Below the pieces are notes generated by a model. The model was not told where the DNA came from, ran no database searches, and was given only the letters and a program-made list of their open reading frames with translations. A program made the translations under genes and the position numbers. From assembly GCA_002341815.1 (NCBI GenBank), contig DDOT01000045.1:1-8705 (forward strand): a DNA stretch of 8,705 nt, in the 5' to 3' direction. Below, one piece after another: positions 1-6,321 of this stretch (position 1 is its first letter; the number at the start of each line of letters is the position of its first letter). The DNA comes from Thiobacillus sp. UBA2487 (lineage in GTDB: Bacteria; Pseudomonadota; Gammaproteobacteria; Burkholderiales; Sulfuriferulaceae).

Positions 1-19
1 CGCGAATTCAGTGCGGTGA

Positions 20-2923
20 TTATTGGACGCGCCACTGGACTACTTTATTCACATTGGAAGCAGGTGTGGTAATGGGCGGAGCTGGTGTTGGGTTTCCGGA
101 TGATCCTCCATATACCTCCCATCCATTCGGGCCGATGGATGTGTTCGACGCAAATGCTGTACCCTGACCCATGTTTGTGTCGGCTGTAAGAAAATTGCCT
201 TGATAATCCTTGTAAAAGTTTTTCGGGAAAGAGCCGTCGACGAGATTGAAGTAATCCTGATAAGCTGTTCCGAGAGCCCCGCAAGACGAGTCTTCGGCAG
301 AGGGTGGAACAGTTGCGGGAACATTCAGAACTCCTTGATTCGTCGGATTTGGCGGTGTCACAAAAGGCATGTCGGTGATCTGTGCCGTTGATTGCAAAGT
401 CGTGACCTTGGAGGAGGCGGTCCAGGTAATATTCCCTGTGCTGCTTACGGAGGCGATATAGCCTCCAGTCGTCGTCGTCGCCCATAGCGGTTGCCAGCCA
501 GACGTCCCGATACCAAAAACGGTCACTCCTGTCTGGCTTGCGGCCCACAGATAGGGATTCGAATTGACGGATGAATAGCCAACGTACTGTACAGCCAAGC
601 CGTCTTCGGTCGAGCCTTCTACGGCTATATTGCTGACGTCGGTTGCCGCAGAGCCCGTAAATGTCATGGCATAGACACGTCCAGCAGACGTCCCAAAAAA
701 CAATTGGCCTGAAGGCTGGTCATAGTACAAATTGCTAGTGACATAGTTGCCTGCGCCGATTCCGCTACTCGTTGCAGGAATCACCGCTGAGGTGTAAGCA
801 CCCGTCGCAACGTTGAATTCATAGAGCGTACTGATGGTCGCGCCGCTGCCAGTCGGTGTGTTGACGATGAACGCGGCGATCTGATAGTTGCCGATCGTGT
901 CTTCGACAGGTGCCTGCCGCTGTGGATAGACGGCCCCAGCAGGCATTGTCGGTAAAGGGATGACCTGGGCAGGATTGCCGTTGGCATCGAGCTGTAGGTC
1001 ATACCAAGTGGCGCCACTCTGGGCGCTACCGATGATGTAGGTTGCCCAATTGTTCGATGCGTTTATGGCATCAACCACGGCAAACTTTCCAGCGAAATTG
1101 TCCTGATAGGGCCATACGGTGTAATTTTGCAACTGGGAAACGAAAGATCGTGGCATCCAGCCCCAGTTGAGCTGACCGGTTGTTGCATTGACGGAATAAA
1201 GAAACCCGTCGTCATTGGTAAATAACAACGCAGCTGGGCGTGATTTCTCATTCTGCGCCCATGTGGTATATCCGGTAAGATTAAAGTCGTTTGGATTCGC
1301 CGGTGGGGTCAGGACTGAGGAAAAATCGCCGGAGGAAAAGCCATCCAAAAAAGCATTTTTTTGACGTGTCCCAAGGTATGGAGTGCACCCTGACGGAGCT
1401 TGCGTATTCGTGGGATCAATGGTATAGGCTGCGACTGTCGCAGCGTTTGGAACGCAGTTTGGGCTCGGTGGTGTGGCAGGGAGGGCAAACGCTGCAGGGT
1501 CACTACTGGCAAGGCTGGCTAAGGTGATCACGTTTCCACTGGACGTGGAGGAAACGAGTTTGGCTGTCCGTTGAGATGCTGTCATTTCCGCGCCAGCCTC
1601 CCATGACGGAGTTGACGCTGGATTGCCATTTGCGTCGAGCGCGTAGGCATCGACAAAACCTTGCAGCGGATCGGGGTTGGTGGAGAGGGTGTAAATGTCA
1701 CTGCCAGTGCTGACCTTGACCGGTGCGACTGGCGCACTGATCGTCCTTGCTGCAGGGCTGGCTTCGAAGCAAAGGATCTCGTGTACATTGGTGCCGCCCC
1801 CGGTGGATGCACCAAACCCGAAAAGGAAACTGCTCGGTAGGGGGCCGTTGGTGGTTGAGATGTCCTGATCTGTTACGACAGGAGAGAATGTGCCGGTATT
1901 TCCATAATCGTAAGACAAGCTCAGGTGCAGATTCGGCGTAATGATGAGCTTATAAGTGATCGGGGTGGCCTGGGAGCGTTTTTTAGCGGCTTCATTTGAA
2001 ATCGGGTTCGGTAGCTGCTTGAAGGATGGAGAGATGTATGCATAATCTGGGAAACGGTATGTGTTGCCGTTGAATGAGTATGTCCCACCATTTTTGCATG
2101 TATTGTAAACATCTGTCTCTGTTGCGTTTGGATTGATGGCTCGCAGGCCCGCTAGATTGACATTTCCATAGCCGCGCAAGCCGATTTCATTTGGATTTTG
2201 TTTATTTACGCCGTTGGGGTTGACGCCAGTATTCGTGTTGTCGCCCTGATTAAGAAAGTTACCATACTCATCGATTCCAAGTCCTAGATAGGCGCCAGGC
2301 ATGCCATCATGGGGGTTATTGGAGTTCGAGCAGCTATATCCAAGACTTCCGCCAAAAGCGCCAATACCACCTGCTTGTGTCCAGGCGACATTGCCGAGGG
2401 TGGTCGTTCCGTTTCCCGTAGTGGCAGAACCATCAAGCAAATAGAAGCCGATCCCATCTGCACCTGGGCGTGTGCCGTTCGAGGCCTGAAAGCTGTTTCC
2501 GCCATAGGTGTATGTAGTGAAGGTGATCTGAATCCCCTGTGTTGTCGGAAATGGCGTTTGTGAAATAATCGCGCCATTTTCGTTGGTTCCCTGCGTGCCC
2601 CCGTTGGTCAGGCGAAGCGCGCCGCTTCCGACAGGGTCAGCATTACCCGTCAAGCCGACCTGCGTCTGGCTACCGTAATACGGCAAACCTTTGCACATCG
2701 GAATGAAAGTGTTGACCGTATTATTGCCAACTTTTGTCGCAATCCCAGGCTGACTTCCTGCTGTGAGGCAGGCACCGTTATAAGCGAGCCATGGATTTTG
2801 TGTGGTTGCACCTGTGAAATTTTCGGTCACTATTGGAACCGTCTGCGCATCGACATCGGCTGGGCAGACACCAACGATCATCGCGAGACCAGCAAAAATC
2901 GAGAGAAAAAACGACCTTTTCAC
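20..2923 (-). CDS. pilY1: PilY1-like type IV pilus tip protein with N-terminal L-type lectin domain
   Basis: Probable tip adhesin and assembly factor of the type IV pilus, exported by Sec. The 967-residue product has a signal peptide (basic MKR, hydrophobic core, likely cleavage after Ala26 in VDA|Q). Residues about 31-390 look like an L-type lectin: ADGIGFYLLDG (155-165), GGIGAFGGSLG (185-195), LGLGIDEYGNF (213-223) and the closing GFGASTGGGTNVHEI (369-383). Residues about 400-860 resemble the PilY1/PilC propeller: AYALDANGNP (426-435), FTNDDGFLYSVNATTGQLNW (568-587), LFFGTSAGRVYAM (741-753). The protein ends in VVQWRVQ, like the WRE-type ends of PilY1 proteins. No MIDAS/vWA motif was found. 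It is somewhat shorter than usual PilY1 (about 1,000-1,200). The start is GTG with AAGGGAG six bases upstream. It is last in the minor pilin operon, 42 bases after pilX. The PilY1 role is well supported by context; the lectin assignment is by motif reading only. Confidence 0.87.
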   Translation of the reverse strand: MKRSFFLSIFAGLAMIVGVCPADVDAQTVPIVTENFTGATTQNPWLAYNGACLTAGSQPGIATKVGNNTVNTFIPMCKGLPYYGSQTQVGLTGNADPVGSGALRLTNGGTQGTNENGAIISQTPFPTTQGIQITFTTYTYGGNSFQASNGTRPGADGIGFYLLDGSATTGNGTTTLGNVAWTQAGGIGAFGGSLGYSCSNSNNPHDGMPGAYLGLGIDEYGNFLNQGDNTNTGVNPNGVNKQNPNEIGLRGYGNVNLAGLRAINPNATETDVYNTCKNGGTYSFNGNTYRFPDYAYISPSFKQLPNPISNEAAKKRSQATPITYKLIITPNLHLSLSYDYGNTGTFSPVVTDQDISTTNGPLPSSFLFGFGASTGGGTNVHEILCFEASPAARTISAPVAPVKVSTGSDIYTLSTNPDPLQGFVDAYALDANGNPASTPSWEAGAEMTASQRTAKLVSSTSSGNVITLASLASSDPAAFALPATPPSPNCVPNAATVAAYTIDPTNTQAPSGCTPYLGTRQKNAFLDGFSSGDFSSVLTPPANPNDFNLTGYTTWAQNEKSRPAALLFTNDDGFLYSVNATTGQLNWGWMPRSFVSQLQNYTVWPYQDNFAGKFAVVDAINASNNWATYIIGSAQSGATWYDLQLDANGNPAQVIPLPTMPAGAVYPQRQAPVEDTIGNYQIAAFIVNTPTGSGATISTLYEFNVATGAYTSAVIPATSSGIGAGNYVTSNLYYDQPSGQLFFGTSAGRVYAMTFTGSAATDVSNIAVEGSTEDGLAVQYVGYSSVNSNPYLWAASQTGVTVFGIGTSGWQPLWATTTTGGYIASVSSTGNITWTASSKVTTLQSTAQITDMPFVTPPNPTNQGVLNVPATVPPSAEDSSCGALGTAYQDYFNLVDGSFPKNFYKDYQGNFLTADTNMGQGTAFASNTSIGPNGWEVYGGSSGNPTPAPPITTPASNVNKVVQWRVQ

Positions 2924-2929
2924 GGAGAT

Positions 2930-2936
2930 CTCCCTT
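2930..2936 (-). promoter_or_regulatory. Ribosome binding site of pilY1 (sets the GTG start)
   Basis: Read on the minus strand the sequence is AAGGGAG, then ATCTCC, then GTG at 2923-2921. This is a strong Shine-Dalgarno match with six-base spacing. It supports the rarer GTG as the true start, immediately before a basic and hydrophobic signal peptide. Confidence 0.75.
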
Positions 2937-2965
2937 CCCGGTACTACTTGTAGACAGGCACGTTT

Positions 2966-3484
2966 TCACTGTGACTTGAAGACCGACTCGGTATCTGTGT
3001 ACACATGATTTCGGGCATCAATCGTGTGGACCCAGATGTCGTAATAACCCGGCAGCGCCGTGGGTTGTACAAACCACCAAGCAGTCTGTGGTACACCGCT
3101 TGGCATGGTCGCCTGAGCACACGTCGTGGTGCCTGCGGCATTGTTTTCACAGGTTTGCCAGTAACTCTGATTCGGCTGCTGTGCCTGTTTTGGGGATACC
3201 GCCCGCCACCAGGGCTGGCCAGCCGCGTTGATTTCCAGGGGAGTAAGCGGTTTGATTTGGTTGACTGCCCACTGCAATGCAAGGTCGCTGGCCTGCACAT
3301 CTTTTTGCCGTTCGCTGAAATGATCCGTCAGGGCTGTATCGGTAAGCACGCCACGTAATGTGAACAGTGCTCCGAGGAACATGAGCAGCAGGACGATGAG
3401 CGAAAGGAGCAGCACCGAGCCCTTCTGAGACTTTGCATCGTGGGCCTCGATTCGGCAGGTAGGAGAGGGCAAACTCAGTTCCAT
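2966..3484 (-). CDS. pilX: Minor pilin PilX
   Basis: Minor pilin of the tip/priming complex; in Pseudomonas PilX helps connect the pilin stack to PilY1. The 172-residue product has a 22-residue leader ending in KG, then SVLLLSLIVLLLMFLGALFT as the membrane helix. As is usual for PilX, and for the GspK-like tip position, residue 5 of the mature protein is not Glu (it is Leu). The segment SERQKDVQASDLALQWA (57-73) matches the family pattern of a charged turn followed by a QAAEAAL-like helix. The C-terminal strand region YYDIWVHTIDARNHVYTDTE also fits. Two cysteines (112, 122) could pair. The start overlaps the pilW stop by 10 bases and has AGGGA six bases upstream, inside pilW, so the two are probably translationally coupled. 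The identity rests on both the N-terminus and gene order. Confidence 0.86.
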   Translation of the reverse strand: MELSLPSPTCRIEAHDAKSQKGSVLLLSLIVLLLMFLGALFTLRGVLTDTALTDHFSERQKDVQASDLALQWAVNQIKPLTPLEINAAGQPWWRAVSPKQAQQPNQSYWQTCENNAAGTTTCAQATMPSGVPQTAWWFVQPTALPGYYDIWVHTIDARNHVYTDTESVFKSQ

Positions 3485-4758
3485 GTCGTATCCCTCAGTG
3501 CAATGACGACGGTGTTGACCTGGAAATGCCGGTGGATCTCTGCAGCAGAGCGGGTGTAATTCACAAAGGCATTGGGAGCGGTCAAGCCGGAAGCTGGTTG
3601 GGGAATCGTGATGGTGGCAGGGGCTGTATAAGTGGTGTCGTCATGAAGCGAGCGCGTGACGATCGCCACAGCGACCGAAACGACCTGGTCGGCACCCGGA
3701 ATCACCTGGCTCCAGGCCTTGAAGGTCGGCGGGGTATTGCCAGGCGTCGAACCGCTCGGAATGGTGCCGAACAAGATCTGAAGGCTGACTACGCCGGGTG
3801 CGATCGCCTCTGCCGGGCCGACTGGTTGATCATTCAACGCGTTATAAACACCACGCATGAGAACTGGGAAAGCACCGGAATCGTCGATCCAATACTGGAT
3901 CGCCTGGAGCGTTGAGGCCGAGGACCCGAGATCGACAATGGAGGCGTGTTGCAGGTTGCTCACGGTCAACGCGCCAAGACCAGGGATGCCCAGTGATGTC
4001 AGTTCGCTCGCATAGTCGGTATAGCCTCCGCCCGGCATGAAGGTGGAGGGCAGGCTCGTGATGGAATTTGCGCTCGTTGAGACGATTGGGATGCGCAGAC
4101 ACACCGCTGCTGTCCCCATTGGGATATGAATAAATCCGGTGTCTCCACTGCTCACGCTGTTGCTGTTTTTGGGGCTTAGGATCAGCGTCGTGGATGCCAT
4201 CGCATTCGTCCAGCTGCCAGACCCATTCTTGATTGCGGTGAAAACCTGGCTGGGCAATTGACGCGTCGGTGCACTGCCGCCACTCGCAGGGATCCCTGCG
4301 TAAGCCGGGACAGATGGCGCCTCGGTCATCATCAGGACTTGTGAGACGTTCGCGCTGCCTGCAGGTGGATAGTTTTCCACTGTAGCGGCGGCCCCTCCAA
4401 GGGGAAGAGTGCTCCCGGCTGTTTGCGTCGCTGCCCAGACAGGGTTGTACTGGATGTACTGGGGAGTTGCCGCGCTGTCGTAGGCCAGGGTGGTGACGCA
4501 ATTCGACTGCGCGTTGCCCAACATGAAGCCTGCGCTGCCAATGTCGCGCGTCAACAAGGTCAACGCTGTTCGCTGATTGTTGTCGTTGCTCGTCACATCC
4601 GACGAGCTTTTGTTGCTGTTGAACGAAAACACCAAAACCGTCAACAGAACAATAGCGAGGATGGACGCGACAACCAGCGCGACCATCAGTTCGATGAGGG
4701 TAAACCCTTGCTGACGCACCATCGGCGGCGCAAGTTCAGTGGATCCCGATTTGTCCAT
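3475..4758 (-). CDS. pilW: Minor pilin PilW
   Basis: Large minor pilin of the tip complex (427 residues from the chosen start, normal to long for the family). The prepilin leader is 18 residues and ends in RQQG; the mature protein begins FTLIELMVALVVAS with Glu5 intact. Family signs follow: LTRDIGSAGFML near residue 69, IQYWIDDSGAFPVLMRG (287-303), VVSLQILFG (323-331) and a C-terminal HRHFQVNTVVIALRD (409-423), typical of PilW ends. The ATG at 4758 was chosen because AGG lies six bases before it and it overlaps pilV by 23 bases. An inner ATG at 4722 would give the compact leader MVRQQG but has no ribosome site. The upstream in-frame extension to 4845 lies inside pilV and is not pilin-like. 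Two cysteines sit in the globular part. Confidence 0.91.
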   Translation of the reverse strand: MDKSGSTELAPPMVRQQGFTLIELMVALVVASILAIVLLTVLVFSFNSNKSSSDVTSNDNNQRTALTLLTRDIGSAGFMLGNAQSNCVTTLAYDSAATPQYIQYNPVWAATQTAGSTLPLGGAAATVENYPPAGSANVSQVLMMTEAPSVPAYAGIPASGGSAPTRQLPSQVFTAIKNGSGSWTNAMASTTLILSPKNSNSVSSGDTGFIHIPMGTAAVCLRIPIVSTSANSITSLPSTFMPGGGYTDYASELTSLGIPGLGALTVSNLQHASIVDLGSSASTLQAIQYWIDDSGAFPVLMRGVYNALNDQPVGPAEAIAPGVVSLQILFGTIPSGSTPGNTPPTFKAWSQVIPGADQVVSVAVAIVTRSLHDDTTYTAPATITIPQPASGLTAPNAFVNYTRSAAEIHRHFQVNTVVIALRDTTWN

Positions 4759-5194
4759 GGAAAACCTGTGTACGTGGGAGGCCCAGTTGCGTCCAGCCGA
4801 GTGTGACGGTGATGCCGCAGCTTTGTGCCGAGCAGGCATTGCCAATGGCGTCAGGTCCTGGCGTGATCGTGACGTTGAAGCCTGGAGCCTGCAATTGCGC
4901 CTGCGCTTGGGTAAACCAGCCCTGCAACCAGGCCGGCATACCCGAAGCCGAGGTCACACTTGTGACGTTTAGTGCGGGAAGCGCGGAGGTATTTGTCGCC
5001 AGTGTCGCCATCAAGCTGTCGGCTTGCGCCTGTAGAGTCGTCACGGATTGGTTCTCGTAGGGGGCTGGAGCTGTGCTGGCATACAGCGCCGCAAGCCCCA
5101 TCAGGCCAAACGAAAAGATGACGATGGCCACAAGGGCGTCGATCAGGCCGATGCCGCGTTGGGCGCAGCGGGAAAATTTGGGCTCAGGACGCAT
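4736..5194 (-). CDS. pilV: Minor pilin PilV
   Basis: Minor pilin PilV, 152 residues. The leader is 14 residues (ends QRG) and the mature protein begins IGLIDALVAIVIFSFGLMGL, the characteristic PilV helix with its FSFGLMGLA run. The fifth mature residue, usually Glu, is Asp19 here. After the helix, QADSLMATLATN (57-68) matches the family's helix that follows the membrane segment, and ITVTLGW (128-134) matches the terminal beta-strand. Cys121 and Cys126 probably pair. The ATG is the only usable start: a TGA lies three codons upstream in frame and no alternative start lies before the pilin motif. There is no clear Shine-Dalgarno, and the ATG overlaps the fimT stop by 11 bases, so expression probably depends on coupling to fimT translation. 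Confidence 0.9.
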   Translation of the reverse strand: MRPEPKFSRCAQRGIGLIDALVAIVIFSFGLMGLAALYASTAPAPYENQSVTTLQAQADSLMATLATNTSALPALNVTSVTSASGMPAWLQGWFTQAQAQLQAPGFNVTITPGPDAIGNACSAQSCGITVTLGWTQLGLPRTQVFHGQIGIH

Positions 5195-5687
5195 AAGAGG
5201 GATTCACGACGACTGCACCGGATGCGAAGACCTGGAATGCCGATGACATCCTGTCTGCGGTGTATTGCACGATGCCCACTGGGGCATTGTTCAGAATGCC
5301 TGTACCGTCGAAAGTCATGAGTGGTGTGCTGCAGGAGCCGCCGCCAAGAGAGCAACTGACTCCAGGTGCATCGGCCTGGAGTTGCGCCAGAGTCATCGAG
5401 TGATTACCGTCGGCGATCCCGTCTACAGTGGTTTGCCACGAGCCATCGGAGGCGATTTGCAGCGTGACCGCATGCCCGGCGATTGCTTCGCCCCGCGCCC
5501 AGGCGACATCCTGGGCGAACTTGTTGACGATGTCTGCAGTTTGCTGGCTGCGGATGGTGGAGAGAAACGACGGCACGGCAACGGCCAGGAGGATGCCGGC
5601 AACGATGACGGTCACAAGCAGTTCCAGCAAAGTAAAACCCGCCATACGCGGTCGGCCGCTCGGGCAAGTCCGTTGCGCGGTCTTCAT
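5184..5687 (-). CDS. fimT: FimT/FimU-type pseudopilin (GspH family)
   Basis: GspH-fold minor pilin, 167 residues, the single FimT/FimU-like member of this operon. It probably occupies the FimU place, linking the tip complex to the pilus shaft. The leader is 17 residues ending in RMAG; the mature protein begins FTLLELLVTVIVAGILLAVAVP with Glu5 present. FAQDVAWARGEAI (57-69) is the usual GspH helix with its AR.EAI core. Cys112 and Cys119 may form a loop. Start choice: an ATG at 5702 overlaps the pilE stop as TAATG, but the ATG at 5687 has GGAAG eight bases upstream and gives a more normal leader. In naturally competent species FimT binds DNA through a C-terminal GRxR motif; here the tail reads SGAVVVNPSYAS and has no such motif. 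That favours a pilus-structural role, and the fimU name may be equally apt. Confidence 0.86.
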   Translation of the reverse strand: MKTAQRTCPSGRPRMAGFTLLELLVTVIVAGILLAVAVPSFLSTIRSQQTADIVNKFAQDVAWARGEAIAGHAVTLQIASDGSWQTTVDGIADGNHSMTLAQLQADAPGVSCSLGGGSCSTPLMTFDGTGILNNAPVGIVQYTADRMSSAFQVFASGAVVVNPSYAS

Positions 5688-5695
5688 CTGATGAG

Positions 5696-5700
5696 CTTCC
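5696..5700 (-). promoter_or_regulatory. Ribosome binding site of fimT
   Basis: On the minus strand GGAAG is followed by eight bases and the ATG at 5687-5685. The same Gs form part of the other candidate start, the TAATGG junction at 5704-5699. This site is the main reason for preferring the shorter fimT reading. Confidence 0.55.
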
Positions 5701-5701
5701 A

Positions 5702-6121
5702 TTAATTTTCGACGGCGCAGTCCCCGGCCTGATCTTTCGTCCAGCACGAGGAGTTTGGTGTCCAGCCTGCGGGGGCCTTGGGCGTGGTTTTTGCACCGCT
5801 GCTGTCCAGCGTGAACGTGAATCCACTGGCTGGTCCGAAGCCGACTGCTTGAATGGAATAAGCCGTCGTCGTCAGGGTCGGGCAGCTGATCGTGAAGTTC
5901 GTCGCAGTGGCCGGTGTGGCGCAGCCGCCGACGTAGGTTTCGTGGTCTTGTGCCCACTGAGCCAGTGCATTGGCCTGAGCCATCAGCGCGTCCTGTGCGT
6001 TGTGCATGTAGCCGCGCAGGACGTAGGCGTTGTATGCGGGCAGAGCAATCGCAGACAAAATCGCAACCACAGCGACGAAAATCATCAATTCAATGAGGGT
6101 GAAACCGCGACTGTGCAGCAT
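5702..6121 (-). CDS. pilE: PilE-like type IV pilin, first gene of the operon
   Basis: Type IV pilin of 139 residues with a short class-III leader, MLHSRG, then FTLIELMIFVAVVAILSAIALPAYNAYV, carrying Glu5 and the Pro kink. The segment after the helix (R36 to about Tyr63, with QDALMAQANALAQWAQ and ending in ETYVGG) has the typical PilE/ComP pattern. Four cysteines (67, 80, 126, 135) could make two disulfides, the second enclosing the small loop CWTKDQAGDC. The start at 6121 has AGGAG nine bases upstream; the longer in-frame reading to 6175 lacks a site and would give an unlikely leader. In Pseudomonas pilE is the last gene of the cluster, here it is the first. It could be a minor pilin or a major subunit; the operon context favours minor. 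The fimT start follows almost immediately. Confidence 0.86.
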   Translation of the reverse strand: MLHSRGFTLIELMIFVAVVAILSAIALPAYNAYVLRGYMHNAQDALMAQANALAQWAQDHETYVGGCATPATATNFTISCPTLTTTAYSIQAVGFGPASGFTFTLDSSGAKTTPKAPAGWTPNSSCWTKDQAGDCAVEN

Positions 6122-6266
6122 GGCCAAGATCTCCTGGCTAGAAGTTTGAATTGCTGATGAGTTGTTGTTCGCCACCAGCCGACGAACGGTAGCGATGTGC
6201 CGACAAGCGGTAAAAAATTACTTCGGGTAACGACTGCAGAAGAGTTTTTTCAAATCCTTCGCCACC
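6122..6266. other. Divergent intergenic region, pilE side
   Basis: Non-coding stretch between the pilin operon and the groESL promoter. It should contain the promoter of the pilin operon on the minus strand, but I found no convincing -35/-10 pair. A TTGAAA on the minus strand near 6246-6251 lacks a -10 at proper spacing, and a sigma-54-like run nearby fails at the -12 GC. It is more A/T-rich than its flanks around 6210-6252. Confidence 0.5.
6131..6135 (-). promoter_or_regulatory. Ribosome binding site of pilE
   Basis: AGGAG on the minus strand, nine bases before the ATG at 6121-6119. It decides between this start and the in-frame ATG at 6175, which has no comparable site. Confidence 0.75.
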
Positions 6267-6295
6267 CTTGAAAGCGCTGATGACGTCCCTATAAT
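6267..6295 (+). promoter_or_regulatory. groESL promoter, combined sigma-70 and sigma-32 type
   Basis: TTGAAA (6268-6273), a 16-base spacer and a perfect TATAAT (6290-6295) make a strong sigma-70 promoter. The same bases read as a heat-shock sigma-32 promoter: CTTGAAA (6267-6273), 13 bases, then CCCTATAA (6287-6294; consensus CCCCATtT). Its position just before the CIRCE operator and 130-odd bases before groES makes this the obvious groESL start region. Which sigma factor is used cannot be told from sequence. Confidence 0.85.
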
Positions 6296-6321
6296 CAGCA
6301 CTCGTTGAGGGCGAGTGCTAA
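6295..6321 (+). promoter_or_regulatory. CIRCE operator (HrcA binding site)
   Basis: Inverted repeat TCAGCACTC - 9 bases - GAGTGCTAA. Consensus is TTAGCACTC-N9-GAGTGCTAA, so there is one mismatch, in the left arm. HrcA bound here would block RNA polymerase, because the element shares its first base with the -10 hexamer and covers the expected transcription start. HrcA activity depends on GroEL in the known systems, giving feedback control of groESL. hrcA itself is not in the window. Confidence 0.95.

Noticed and set aside
4..9. EcoRI site GAATTC at the left edge
   Set aside because: A single six-base site is expected by chance and no vector-like sequence accompanies it.
4759..4845. Upstream extension of pilW
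   Set aside because: It overlaps pilV deeply and gives a leader of 47 residues; the ATG at 4758 has a ribosome site and a plausible leader.
5184..5957. Longer reading of fimT (257 residues)
   Set aside because: The first 85-90 residues lie inside pilE in another frame, are Arg-rich and would put the prepilin helix far from the N-terminus.
4684..6108. Similar DNA at 4684-4708, 5617-5640 and 6084-6108
   Set aside because: These encode the conserved GFTLIEL/GFTLLEL prepilin motif in pilW, fimT and pilE. The likeness is due to protein conservation, not a DNA repeat element.
6246..6265. Sigma-54-like sequence on the minus strand (TGGCGAAGGATTTGA) upstream of pilE
   Set aside because: The -24 GG is present, but the required -12 GC is GA, so I do not call it a sigma-54 promoter.
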